Shown one piece after another: positions 40,903-50,700 of a stretch of 64,000 nt of DNA. The notes under the pieces are model-generated. The model was given only the letters and a program-made list of their open reading frames with translations, did not search any database and was not told the origin of the DNA. Where the stretch lies: assembly GCF_030167915.1 (NCBI RefSeq), contig NZ_JARGNB010000004.1, positions 434,001-498,000 of the forward strand. Direction: 5' to 3'. Numbering within the stretch: position 1 is the first letter of the stretch; each line of letters opens with the position of its first letter. The DNA comes from Aquabacterium humicola (GTDB lineage: Bacteria; Pseudomonadota; Gammaproteobacteria; Burkholderiales; Burkholderiaceae_C). The translations under genes were made by a program, and so were the position numbers.

Positions 40903-41454
40903 ATGATGGATTCGATGCGGGTGCTGTTGTTGCCGGGTTGGCTGGATTCCGATCCGCCGCATTGGCAGAGCCGCTGGGAACGGCTTCATGGCGCGGAGCG
41001 TGTGCAGCAGGACGACTGGTGGTGGCCGCGCCGCGGCGACTGGATGGCGCGGCTCGACGAGGTGCTGCTGGCCGATGCCCGGCCCGCGCTGCTGGCCGCG
41101 CACAGCCTGGGCTGCCAGCTCGTCGCCGCGTGGGCGACGCACTCGCGGCACGTCGATCGCGTGCGCGGCGCGCTGCTCGTCGCGCTGCCCGACATCGTGC
41201 GCGAGGACATGCCGCCGCAACTGCAGGCCTGGGGGCCGATCCCGAATCGGCCGCTGCCGTTCCCCGCCATCGCGGTGCTGAGCGAAGACGATCCGTACTG
41301 CGCGCAAGAACGCGGCGAGCGCATGGCCTCGGACTGGGGCTGCACGATCGAACACATCGGCCCGCGCGGCCACATCAACGGCGACAGCGGCCTCGGCGAC
41401 TGGCCCGAAGGCTGGCGGCTTCTGCAGCGTCTTGCGGCGCGGCCGTTGGCCTGA
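40903..41454 (+). CDS. RBBP9/YdeN family serine hydrolase
   Basis: This 183-residue alpha/beta hydrolase has [19 protein letters not shown], the nucleophile elbow AAHSLGCQL near residue 70, the acid in LSEDDPYC and the histidine in [15 protein letters not shown], all typical of the RBBP9/YdeN family. Two in-frame ATGs lie at 40903 and 40906. The gene precedes parB by 12 bp in the same direction, so parB may depend on its promoter. The cellular substrate is unknown. Confidence 0.9.
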   Translation: MMDSMRVLLLPGWLDSDPPHWQSRWERLHGAERVQQDDWWWPRRGDWMARLDEVLLADARPALLAAHSLGCQLVAAWATHSRHVDRVRGALLVALPDIVREDMPPQLQAWGPIPNRPLPFPAIAVLSEDDPYCAQERGERMASDWGCTIEHIGPRGHINGDSGLGDWPEGWRLLQRLAARPLA

Positions 41455-41466
41455 CAATCCCGCTCC

Positions 41467-42366
41467 ATGGTCACGAAGAAACCCAAGGGCCTCGGCCTCG
41501 GCCTCGAAGCGCTGCTCGGCCCCAAGGTCAGCGAATCGGCGACCGCCGACACGCGGCCGAGCACGCTGCCGCTGACCCGGCTGCGTGCCGGCAGGTACCA
41601 GCCGCGCACCCGCATGGACGAAGGCTCGTTGTACGAGCTGGCGGAGAGCATCAAGAGCCAGGGCGTGATGCAGCCGATCCTGGTGCGCCCGGTCGGTGCC
41701 AACGGCTACGAGATCATCGCCGGCGAACGCCGCTTCCGTGCCGCGAAGCTCGCCGGGCTCGACGAGGTGCCGGTGCTCGTCAAGGACGTGCCCGACGAAG
41801 CCGCCGCGGTGATGGCGCTGATCGAGAACATCCAGCGCGAGGACCTCAACCCGCTCGAAGAGGCGCAGGGCCTGCAGCGACTCGTCGACGAGTTCCACCT
41901 GACGCACGAGCAGGCCGCGCAGGCGGTCGGACGTTCGCGCAGTGCGGCGACGAACCTGCTGCGCCTGCTGAACCTCAGCGCACAGGTGCAGCAGATGCTG
42001 ATGGCCGGCGACCTCGACATGGGCCATGCACGCGCCTTGCTGCCGCTCGATGCGGCCGAGCAGATCCTCTACGCGAACGAGATCGTCGCGAAGAAGCTGT
42101 CGGTGCGCGAGGCCGAGAAGCTGGCGGCCAAGGCGCAGGCGCCGGGCCGACAGAAGACGCTGCTGCGCGTCAAGCAGGACAAGTCGCGCGACCTGCTGCG
42201 CCTGGAAGAGCAGCTCGCCGATGCCCTGACCGCGAAGGTCGAGATACGGCTGCATCCGCGTGGTGCACGCGGCGCGCGCGGCGAGAAGGGCGAGGTGGTC
42301 ATCGCCTTCGCGTCGTTCGACGAGCTCAACGGCCTGCTCGATCGGCTCGGCGCGCCGGAGCGCTGA
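41467..42366 (+). CDS. parB: chromosome partitioning protein ParB
   Basis: The 299-residue protein is a CTP-dependent DNA clamp that loads at parS. It has the CTP-binding motifs [12 protein letters not shown] and [15 protein letters not shown] and a helix-turn-helix region ([23 protein letters not shown]). A short dimerisation tail ends [14 protein letters not shown]. The N terminus [18 protein letters not shown] is the ParA-interacting peptide. Two parS-like sites lie 3.3-4.3 kb upstream. Its separation from parA is unusual. Confidence 0.96.
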   Translation: MVTKKPKGLGLGLEALLGPKVSESATADTRPSTLPLTRLRAGRYQPRTRMDEGSLYELAESIKSQGVMQPILVRPVGANGYEIIAGERRFRAAKLAGLDEVPVLVKDVPDEAAAVMALIENIQREDLNPLEEAQGLQRLVDEFHLTHEQAAQAVGRSRSAATNLLRLLNLSAQVQQMLMAGDLDMGHARALLPLDAAEQILYANEIVAKKLSVREAEKLAAKAQAPGRQKTLLRVKQDKSRDLLRLEEQLADALTAKVEIRLHPRGARGARGEKGEVVIAFASFDELNGLLDRLGAPER

Positions 42367-42770
42367 GGGCCGCTGGCATGGTGCGGCACGCGGTCCTTCG
42401 GTGTGGCGCGCGCGCGTCCGCAGGCGTGCATCACTTCGCGTTTGGGCGCATGATGTTCGCAAGCCGTGCGCGGTTGTCGGCGAAGCCCGATGCGCCGGCG
42501 TTGAAGCACGTATACGATGGACCTCGAGCCTGGCGCGGCGCTTGCTGGGCAGGTTGGGAACAGCACCGTCTTACGGTGTCTTCTCGGCCGCTCGCCGCAA
42601 CCGGGACTGATCCAAGCTGGAGACATCGACTGAACTGATCACTGGCGTGAAGCCGACCGGAAAGCTCTGATGGAGCCTGGGCCCGTGAAGCCGGGACTTC
42701 ATCAGAACTTCCCCGACGCCGATGGGGAGCCACTCCTGCATCGGCGCTGTGTCCGCCTAAGGAGGTCCGC
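42367..42770 (+). promoter_or_regulatory. 404-bp non-coding region: sigma-54 promoter and structured leader of prkA
   Basis: This gap between parB and prkA has no convincing gene. TGGCGCGGCGCTTGCT at 42531-42546 has GG and GC separated by 10 bp, the sigma-54 -24/-12 arrangement. The predicted transcript start near 42557 leaves a leader of about 215 bases. That leader has an imperfect stem (CTGATGGAG at 42667-42675 with CTTCATCAG at 42697-42705) and a strong hairpin at 42717-42746, then the ribosome site TAAGGAGG at 42758-42765. The upstream part would hold an enhancer-binding site. Confidence 0.7.
42717..42746 (+). promoter_or_regulatory. stable hairpin just upstream of the prkA ribosome site
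   Basis: CGCCGATG pairs with CATCGGCG, with an inner GGAG/CTCC stem around a CCA loop. It ends 11 bases before TAAGGAGG and could affect translation or mRNA stability of the operon. Confidence 0.6.
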
Positions 42771-44693
42771 ATGGACGTGATCAGCAGTTTCGCCGCTCGC
42801 TTCGAACGCACGCGGGAAGAGGAGATGTCCCTCGAGGACTACCTCGCCGAGTGCAAGCGCAACCCGCTCGCCTACGCCACTGCAGCCGAGCGCATGCTCA
42901 AGGCGATCGGCGAGCCGCAGATGGTCGACACCCGCAACGACCAGCGCCTGTCGCGCATCTTCGCGAACAAGGTCATCAAGATCTATCCGGCCTTCGCCGA
43001 GTTCTACGGCATGGAGGATTCGATCGAGCAGGTCGTCTCCTACTTCCGCCATGCGGCCCAGGGCCTCGAAGAGAAGAAGCAGGTGCTGTACCTGCTGGGG
43101 CCGGTCGGTGGCGGCAAGAGCTCGATCGCCGAACGCCTGAAGCTGCTGATGCAGGACGTGCCCTTCTACGCACTGAAGGGCTCGCCGGTCAACGAGTCGC
43201 CGCTCGGCCTGTTCAATGCGACCGAAGACGGGGCGATCCTCGAGAAGGAATACGGCATCCCGGCCCGCTACCTGAACCGCATCATGAGCCCGTGGGCCGT
43301 GAAGCGGCTCGACGAGTTCGGCGGCGACATCCGCAAGTTCAGGGTCGTCAAGCGCTTCCCGTCGGTGCTCAAGCAGATTGCCGTCTGCAAGACCGAGCCC
43401 GGCGACGAGAACAACCAGGACATCAGCTCGCTGGTCGGCAAGGTCGACATCCGCAAGCTCGAGACCTACGCGCAGGACGACCCGGACGCCTACAGCTACT
43501 CCGGAGGCCTGTGCCTCGCGAACCAGGGCCTGCTGGAGTTCGTCGAGATGTTCAAGGCGCCGATCAAGGTGCTGCACCCGCTGCTGACGGCGACCCAGGA
43601 AGGCAACTTCAAGGGCACCGAAGGCTTCGGCGCGATCCCCTTCGACGGCATCATCCTCGCGCACTCGAACGAGAGCGAATGGAAGACCTTCCGCAACAAC
43701 AAGAACAACGAAGCCTTCCTCGACCGCGTCTACATCGTCAAGGTGCCGTACTGCCTGCGTGTTAGCGAAGAGGTCAAGATCTACGAGAAGCTGATCCGCG
43801 GCTCGTCGCTGGCCGAGGCCAAGTGCGCCCCGGGCACGCTGAAGATGATGAGCCAGTTCGCGATCCTTACGCGCCTGAAGGAGCCGGAGAACTCGTCGCT
43901 GTTCTCGAAGATGCAGATCTACGACGGCGAGAACCTCAAGGACACCGACCCGCGCGCGAAGAGCTACCAGGAGTACCGCGATTACGCCGGCGTCGACGAA
44001 GGCATGAGCGGCATCTCGACGCGCTTCGCCTACAAGATCCTGTCGCGCGTCTTCAACTTCGACAGCCAGGAAGTCGCCGCCAACCCGGTGCACCTGATGT
44101 ACGTGCTCGAGCAGCAGATCGAACGCGAGCAGTTCCCGCAGGAGCAGGAGCAGAAGTACGTCGCGTTCATCAAGGAGCAGCTGGCGCCGCGCTACGCGGA
44201 GTTCATCGGCAAGGAGATCCAGACCGCCTACCTCGAGAGTTACTCGGAGTACGGCCAGAACATCTTCGACCGCTACGTGACCTACGCCGACTACTGGATC
44301 CAGGACCACGAGTACCGCGATACCGACACCGGCGAGGTCTTCGACCGTTCGGCGCTGAATGCCGAGCTCGAGAAGATCGAGAAGCCCGCCGGCATCGCGA
44401 ACCCGAAGGACTTCCGCAACGAGATCGTCAACTTCGTGCTGCGCGCGCGCGCCAGCAATGCCGGCCGCAACCCCAACTGGACCAGCTACGAGAAGCTGCG
44501 CACGGTGATCGAGAAGAAGATGTTCTCGAACACCGAGGAGCTGCTGCCGGTGATCAGCTTCAACGCCAAGGCCAGCGCCGACGAGGCGAAGAAGCACGAG
44601 GACTTCGTCACCCGCATGGTCGCCAAGGGCTACACGCCGAAGCAGGTGCGCCTGCTCTGCGAGTGGTACCTGCGCGTCCGCAAGTCGAGCTAG
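42771..44693 (+). CDS. prkA: PrkA family serine protein kinase / AAA+ ATPase
   Basis: The 640-residue protein matches YeaG/PrkA: an AAA-like domain with Walker A LLGPVGGGKSSIAERL near residue 108, IPFDGIILAHSNESEW, and the C-terminal kinase-like region. E. coli YeaG is a stress and nutrient-limitation protein with kinase activity, and Bacillus PrkA is linked to sporulation signalling. It leads a prkA-yeaH-spoVR operon. The ribosome site TAAGGAGG is optimal. Upstream lies a sigma-54 type promoter, consistent with nitrogen-stress control of yeaGH in E. coli. Confidence 0.95.
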   Translation: MDVISSFAARFERTREEEMSLEDYLAECKRNPLAYATAAERMLKAIGEPQMVDTRNDQRLSRIFANKVIKIYPAFAEFYGMEDSIEQVVSYFRHAAQGLEEKKQVLYLLGPVGGGKSSIAERLKLLMQDVPFYALKGSPVNESPLGLFNATEDGAILEKEYGIPARYLNRIMSPWAVKRLDEFGGDIRKFRVVKRFPSVLKQIAVCKTEPGDENNQDISSLVGKVDIRKLETYAQDDPDAYSYSGGLCLANQGLLEFVEMFKAPIKVLHPLLTATQEGNFKGTEGFGAIPFDGIILAHSNESEWKTFRNNKNNEAFLDRVYIVKVPYCLRVSEEVKIYEKLIRGSSLAEAKCAPGTLKMMSQFAILTRLKEPENSSLFSKMQIYDGENLKDTDPRAKSYQEYRDYAGVDEGMSGISTRFAYKILSRVFNFDSQEVAANPVHLMYVLEQQIEREQFPQEQEQKYVAFIKEQLAPRYAEFIGKEIQTAYLESYSEYGQNIFDRYVTYADYWIQDHEYRDTDTGEVFDRSALNAELEKIEKPAGIANPKDFRNEIVNFVLRARASNAGRNPNWTSYEKLRTVIEKKMFSNTEELLPVISFNAKASADEAKKHEDFVTRMVAKGYTPKQVRLLCEWYLRVRKSS

Positions 44694-44741
44694 AACGGAT
44701 TCAGGGGGCAGCGCAACTAACCGCCAAAGCGAGAGGACGGG

Positions 44742-46034
44742 ATGCTGCAGCAGATCATCGACCGGCGGCTGGCCGGCAAGAACAAGTCGATCGGGAACCG
44801 CGAGCGCTTCATGCGCCGCTACAAGGGCCACATCAAGGAAGCGGTGCGGCGGGCGGTCGACGGCCGCGGCATCCGTGACCTCGAGCGCAGCGAAGAGATC
44901 CGCATCCCGAAGAAGGACCTGTCGGAGCCGGTCTTCCACCACGGCCAGGGTGGCGTGCGCGACATGGTGCATCCGGGCAACCGCGAGTACGTGCGCGGAG
45001 ACCGCATCGAGCGGCCCAAGGGCGGCCAGGGCGGCGGCAGCGGCAAGGGCCAGGCGAGCGACCAGGGCGAGGGCGAGGACGACTTCACCTTCACGCTCAG
45101 CAAGGAAGAGTTCATGCAGGTCTTCTTCGAGGACCTGGCCCTGCCGCACCTGATCCGCACGCAGCTCGCCGAGACGCCCGAGTGGCGCAGCCAGCGCGCC
45201 GGCTTCGTCAGCGACGGCACGCCGAACAACCTGCACGTCGTGCGCTCGATGCGCGGGGCGATCGGACGCCGCCTCGCGATCGGCTCCGGTTCGCGCCGCG
45301 AGCTGCGCGAGATGGAAGAGAAGCTCGCCGAGCTCAAGCTCGCGGCGCTCAACGGCGACAAGACCGCCGAGTTGGAGATCAAGCCGCTCGAGGAAGAGAT
45401 CGCCGCGCTGCGGGCGCGCCTGGAGCGCATTCCCTACCTCGACCCGATCGACCTGCGCTTCCGCAACCGCATCAAGGTGCCGGTGCCGACGTCGAAGGCG
45501 GTGATGTTCTGCCTGATGGACGTCTCCGGCTCGATGGACGAGGGCCGCAAGGACCTGTCCAAGCGCTTCTTCATCCTGCTGTACCTGTTCCTGACGCGGC
45601 ACTACGAGAAGATCGACATCGTCTTCATCCGCCACCACACGCAGGCGCAGGAGGTCGACGAGGAAAACTTCTTCCATGCCCGCGAGACCGGCGGCACGGT
45701 GGTGTCGAGTGCGCTGGTGCTGATGGAAGAGATCATCCGCGCCCGCTACAGCCCGAGCGAGTGGAACATCTACGGCGCGCAGGCCAGCGACGGCGACAAC
45801 TGGCACCATGATTCCGGCCGCTGCCGCGAGCTGCTGGCCGAGAAGCTGCTGCCGCTGGTGCGCTACTTCGCGTACGTGCAGGTGGCCGAGGAAGAGCAGA
45901 ATCTGTGGGAGGAATACTCCCAGCTCGCCGAGACCTACCCTCACTTCGCGATGCGCAAGGCCACCGACCAGACGCAGATCTACCCGGTGTTCCGCGATCT
46001 CTTCAAGAAGGAAGGCGCGGCCGCCGCAGCATGA
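44742..46034 (+). CDS. yeaH: YeaH/DUF444 von Willebrand A-type protein
   Basis: This 430-residue protein belongs to UPF0229/YeaH. Residues about 80-110 are a Gly/Lys/Asp-rich linker, and the VWA-like domain has the metal-site phrase CLMDVSGSMDEGRKDLSKRF near 260 followed by TGGTVVSSALVLMEEI. The family always accompanies PrkA and often SpoVR; it is thought to be a partner in the same stress complex. GAGAGGAC precedes the ATG, 48 bp after prkA. Confidence 0.95.
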   Translation: MLQQIIDRRLAGKNKSIGNRERFMRRYKGHIKEAVRRAVDGRGIRDLERSEEIRIPKKDLSEPVFHHGQGGVRDMVHPGNREYVRGDRIERPKGGQGGGSGKGQASDQGEGEDDFTFTLSKEEFMQVFFEDLALPHLIRTQLAETPEWRSQRAGFVSDGTPNNLHVVRSMRGAIGRRLAIGSGSRRELREMEEKLAELKLAALNGDKTAELEIKPLEEEIAALRARLERIPYLDPIDLRFRNRIKVPVPTSKAVMFCLMDVSGSMDEGRKDLSKRFFILLYLFLTRHYEKIDIVFIRHHTQAQEVDEENFFHARETGGTVVSSALVLMEEIIRARYSPSEWNIYGAQASDGDNWHHDSGRCRELLAEKLLPLVRYFAYVQVAEEEQNLWEEYSQLAETYPHFAMRKATDQTQIYPVFRDLFKKEGAAAAA

Positions 46035-46049
46035 ACGACGAGGATTCGC

Positions 46050-47609
46050 ATGAGTGCAGTGCTGGTGCCTGAACGTCCGCTGCGTGGTCCGCTGCCGTGG
46101 GGCGGCCAGGTCGAGCGCCTGCCCGGCCCGAGCGACTGGTCGTTCGATCTGATCGAGCGCTACCACGAGGTCATCCGCCGCACCGCCGAGCGCTACGGGC
46201 TGGACACCTACCCGAACCAGCTCGAGATCATCACCGCCGAGCAGATGATGGACGCCTACGCGTCCGTCGGCATGCCGGTGAACTACCGCCACTGGAGCTA
46301 CGGCAAGGAGTTCATCGCCACCGAGCGCAACTACAAGCGCGGCGCGATGGGGCTGGCCTACGAGATCGTCATCAACAGCAATCCCTGCATCAGCTACCTG
46401 ATGGAGGAGAACACGATGGCGATGCAGGCGCTGGTGATCGCGCATGCCGCCTACGGCCACAACAGCTTCTTCAAGGGCAACTACCTGTTCCGCATGTGGA
46501 CCGACGCGTCGTCGATCATCGACTACCTGGTCTACGCGAAGAACTACGTCGCCGAGTGCGAGGAGCGCCACGGCATGGACGTGGTCGAGGCCTTCCTCGA
46601 TTCCTGCCATGCGCTGTCGAACCACGGCGTCGACCGCTACCGCCGCCCCAGCCGCAAGAGCCTCGCGCAGGAACTGGCCGACCGCAAGGACCGCGAGTCC
46701 TACGCGCAGCAGCAGGTCAACGACCTCTGGCGCACGCTGCCCAAGCGCGCCGGCAAGGCCGACGAACCGGTCGAGGCCCGCCGCTTCCCCGAGGAACCGC
46801 AGGAGAACCTGCTGTACTTCATCGAGAAGAACGCGCCGCTGCTCGAGCCCTGGCAGCGCGAGGTCGTGCGCATCGTGCGCAAGGTGGCGCAGTACTTCTA
46901 TCCGCAGCGCCAGAGCCAGGTGATGAACGAGGGCTGGGCCACGTTCTGGCACCACCGGCTGCTGAACACGATGTACGACGAAGGCTGGCTGACCGACGGC
47001 GTGATGATCGAGTGGCTGAAGTCGCACACCAACGTGGTCTACCAGCCGCGCGTGGGCGACCGCGGCTACAGCGGCCTGAACCCGTATGCGCTCGGCTTCG
47101 CGATGTACACCGACATCAAGCGCATCTGCGAGAACCCCACCGAGGAAGACCGGCAGTGGTTCCCCGAGATCGCCGGCGCCGACTGGGTGCCGACGCTCGA
47201 CCACGCGATGCGCAACTACAAGGACGAGAGCTTCATCGGCCAGTACCTGAGCCCGAAGATGATGCGCGATTTCCGGCTCTTCGCGATCCACGACGACGAG
47301 AAGGAAAGCGAGCTCGAGGTCAGCGCGATCCACGACGAGGCGGGCTACAAGCGCGTGCGCGAGGCGCTGTCGCGACAGTATGACCTCGGCTCGCGCGAGC
47401 CCAACATCCAGGTCTGGAACGTCAACCTGCGCGGCGACCGCTCGCTGACGCTGCGCCACTTCCAGCACAACGACCGCCCGCTGGACGACGGCGCCCAGGA
47501 GGTGCTGAAGCACGTCGCGCGGCTGTGGGGCTTCGGCGTGCACCTGGAAAGCGTCAACTCCCGCAACGACGTGACCAAGCGCTGGTCCGTCGGCGCGCCG
47601 CAGCAGTAA
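46050..47609 (+). CDS. spoVR: SpoVR family protein
   Basis: The 519-residue product shows the SpoVR features FDLIERYHEVIRRTAERYGL, MPVNYRHWSYGKEF, AHAAYGHNSFFKGNYLF, QVMNEGWATFWHH and the C-terminal DRSLTLRHFQHNDRPL. The histidine/glutamate-rich segments suggest metal binding. In Bacillus it affects spore cortex formation; in proteobacteria it belongs to the prkA-yeaH stress operon, as here. It starts 15 bp after yeaH and ends the operon. Confidence 0.95.
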   Translation: MSAVLVPERPLRGPLPWGGQVERLPGPSDWSFDLIERYHEVIRRTAERYGLDTYPNQLEIITAEQMMDAYASVGMPVNYRHWSYGKEFIATERNYKRGAMGLAYEIVINSNPCISYLMEENTMAMQALVIAHAAYGHNSFFKGNYLFRMWTDASSIIDYLVYAKNYVAECEERHGMDVVEAFLDSCHALSNHGVDRYRRPSRKSLAQELADRKDRESYAQQQVNDLWRTLPKRAGKADEPVEARRFPEEPQENLLYFIEKNAPLLEPWQREVVRIVRKVAQYFYPQRQSQVMNEGWATFWHHRLLNTMYDEGWLTDGVMIEWLKSHTNVVYQPRVGDRGYSGLNPYALGFAMYTDIKRICENPTEEDRQWFPEIAGADWVPTLDHAMRNYKDESFIGQYLSPKMMRDFRLFAIHDDEKESELEVSAIHDEAGYKRVREALSRQYDLGSREPNIQVWNVNLRGDRSLTLRHFQHNDRPLDDGAQEVLKHVARLWGFGVHLESVNSRNDVTKRWSVGAPQQ

Positions 47610-47749
47610 GCGAACAAATCACGCGCCGCGCGGGGCGTTCGCGCCCGGCGGCGGGTTCGATTCAAGTTCGCATCGTTTCGGGTCGATAGGACGAGCAGAC
47701 CATCGGGCTTGGCTGCCCGAGGGCATGGCTTTCATCCGGAGACCCGCTC

Positions 47750-50700
47750 TTGCCGTCGACCCCGGCCCCGCGTCGCTCGATCCATCCGTCCCGGTGGCAC
47801 CTGGCGCTGGACCTGTTCGCCATCGCCGCCGCGGTGTTCGCCGCCGGCACGATGACCTCGCTGGTGCTGGCCGACTGGTCGGCGGGTGCCGGCTGGCTCG
47901 GTGCGCTGGTCGGCGCGCTGCTGATGGGCGCGCTGCTGGCGCCGGTGCTGTACCTGGGCGTGCGCTACCGGGCGCAACGCTTTGCCGAGGCGCGCGGCGG
48001 CGACACGGCGCGCGAGGAGCCGCCGGATGTCTTCGCCGGCGGCATGCACCAGCGCGTGCGCATCGCGCTCTTCGCCGTGCTGGTGCTGGTCGGCGCGGTG
48101 GTGTTCGGCCAGCAGCAGCAGAGCGAGTGGATCGAGCGCGAACGCGGCGTCGACGCCGAGATCGTCGGCCTCGCCGGCCGCCAGGGCATGTGGAGCCAGC
48201 AGATCGCGCGCCACGCCGCGCTGCTGCTGCAGGCACACCCGGCAGAGCGCGCGACGATCGACCGCTCGCTGCGCCAGGCGCTGGACGAATGGCGCGTCGA
48301 AGCCGGCCGGCTCGACGAGCTGATCGGCCTGCAGGCCGAGGCCTCGGCCAACGCCGCGACCTTGCTGCGTCCGGCGCTGCGCGACTGGCATGAAGCGCGC
48401 GCGCGCCTGTGGGAGCGCAGCGACGCGGTGCGCCGCAGCCTGCTCGAACCCGCTGCCGAGGATGAGCTGCGCGCCGGCGTCGGCGCGCTGCAGGCCGAGG
48501 TGGCGCCCGCGCTCGATGCAGCGCAGTCGCTGGCCCAACGTTCGAATGACGCGGCCCGCGCGCGCAGCGAGGAGGCGATCGGCGCGCAGCGATCGTCGGC
48601 GCTGTACATCGCGGCGATGCTGGTCTTCCTGGCGCTCGGCATCGCCGAGCCGACCGCGCGCGCCGTGCGGCGCCAGACGCGCCAGCTCGCCGCGCAGGCC
48701 GACGAGCTGGCGCGCCTGGCGCTGGTGGCCGAGCGCACCAACCACGCGGTGACCCTGACCGATGCCAAGGGCCGCATCGTCTGGGTCAACGAGGGTTTCA
48801 CCCGCATCACCGGCTTCGGCCCGGCCGAGGTCATCGGCCAGCCCTCGCTGCGCATGCTGCTGGCCGGCGGCGCCGAACCGGCGGCGATCCAGCGCCTGCG
48901 AAGGGCCCAGGGCGATGGCGGCGGCGCGCGCGTCGAGGTGCTCAGCCGCACCCGCGACGGCCGCGAGTTCTGGCTCGACCTCGACCTGCAGCCGCTGCGC
49001 AATGCCGATGGCGCGCTGACCGGCTTCGTCGGCGTCGGCAGCGATGTGACCGAGCGTGTGACCGAGCGCCTGAAGACCGCCGCGCTGCTCGCCGCGCTGC
49101 CCACCGGCGTGCTGGTGCAGGACGAGCACGGCCGCTCGGTCGAGTGCAACCCGGCTGCGTTGCGCATGCTGGAGCTCGACCGCGCGCAGGTGCTGCTGCA
49201 GGCCCCGCTGCCGCCGAGCTGGAAGGTGCTCAACGAGGACTTGAGCGAGTGCGGCATGGACGACCGCCCCGGCACGCTCGCGCTGCGCAGCGGCGCCGGC
49301 GTGCAGGGGCGCATCCTCGGCATCACGCGCGCCGACGGCGAGCTGCGCTGGCTGCTGGTCAATGCCGAGCCGGTGGTCGACGCGCTCGGCCGCTCGGCCG
49401 GTGTCGTCTCGTGCTTCATCGATGTCACCGAGCAGCGCAACCAGCGCGTGCTGCTGCAGATGACGGTCGAGGCCGCCGGCGTCGGCACCTGGCAGTGGGA
49501 CATCGCCAACCGCCGCTTCCAGTGCAACGACCGGCTGGTGACGATGCTCGGCTACCGCCCCGGCGAACTGGACCTCGAGGCCGACAACGTGCTCGAGGAC
49601 CTGGTGCACCCGGACGACCGCGCGCCGCGCCGCGACGCGATGGCGCAGCACCTGGCGAACCCCGACGTGCCGTTCCGCTGCGAGCAGCGCCTGCGCCGCC
49701 CCGATGGCGAATGGGCGACCGTGCTCAGCTGCGGCACGGTGACCGAGCGCGGCGAGCAGGGCCAGCCGCGGCGCGTCGCCGGCCTGCACTTCGACATGAC
49801 CGAGCAGATGCAGATGCAGGCGATGCTGCGCCACGCGGCGCGCACCGACGGCCTGACGCAGCTGCCCAACCGCGCCGCTGTGTTCGACCGCGTGCAGCAG
49901 GCGCTGCAGCGGTCGCAGGAGCAGGAAGGCTTCGGCTATGCGGTGCTGTTCATGGACTTCGACCGCTTCAAGCAGGTCAACGACACGCTGGGCCATGCGG
50001 TCGGCGACGAACTGCTGCGGCAGATCGCCAACCGGCTGCGCCGCACGCTGCGCCCCGGCGACGTGATCGGCCACGACCCGGCCTACGAAGCGACCGAGCA
50101 CACCGCCGGCCGCATCGGCGGCGACGAGTTCGTCGTCGTGCTCGAGCACGTGCGCGGCCGCGACGATGCCTGCGCCGTCGCGCGCCGCCTGCTCGATTCG
50201 CTGGCCGAGCCCTATCGCATCGGCCCGCATGTCGTGCACTCCACCGCCAGCATCGGCATCGTCACGTCCGAGCAGGCGGCCAACGACGCGCACACGGTGA
50301 TGCGCGACGCCGACACCGCGATGTACGAAGCCAAGCGCGGCGGCCGCGGCCGCTACGTGGTGTTCGACCCGTCGATGCACGAGCGCGTCGCGCGCACGCT
50401 GAGCATCGAGAACGACCTGCGCCTGGCGCTGGAGCGCGACGAGCTCTTCGTCGTCTACCAGCCGGTGATCGACTTCGTGGCCGGCCGCGCCGGCGCGGTC
50501 GAGGCGCTGGTGCGCTGGCGCCATCCGGCGCGCGGCATCGTCGCGCCGGTGGAGTTCATCCCGGTCGCCGAGGAATCGGGCCTGATCGTCGAGATCGGCC
50601 GCCGCGTGCTGGCCACCGCCTGCCGCCAGTTCGTCGCCTGGCAGCAGGCGCTCGGACCGCTGGCGCCGCAGTCGATCGCCGTCAACCTGTCGACCGTGCA

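Noticed and set aside
42702-47543. A stop-free frame of about 1600 codons antisense to prkA-yeaH-spoVR
   Set aside because: It mirrors the codon structure of three well-recognised genes at high GC. It is rich in Arg, Val, Leu and Asp without domains, and has no ribosome site. Such frames are expected opposite GC-rich genes.
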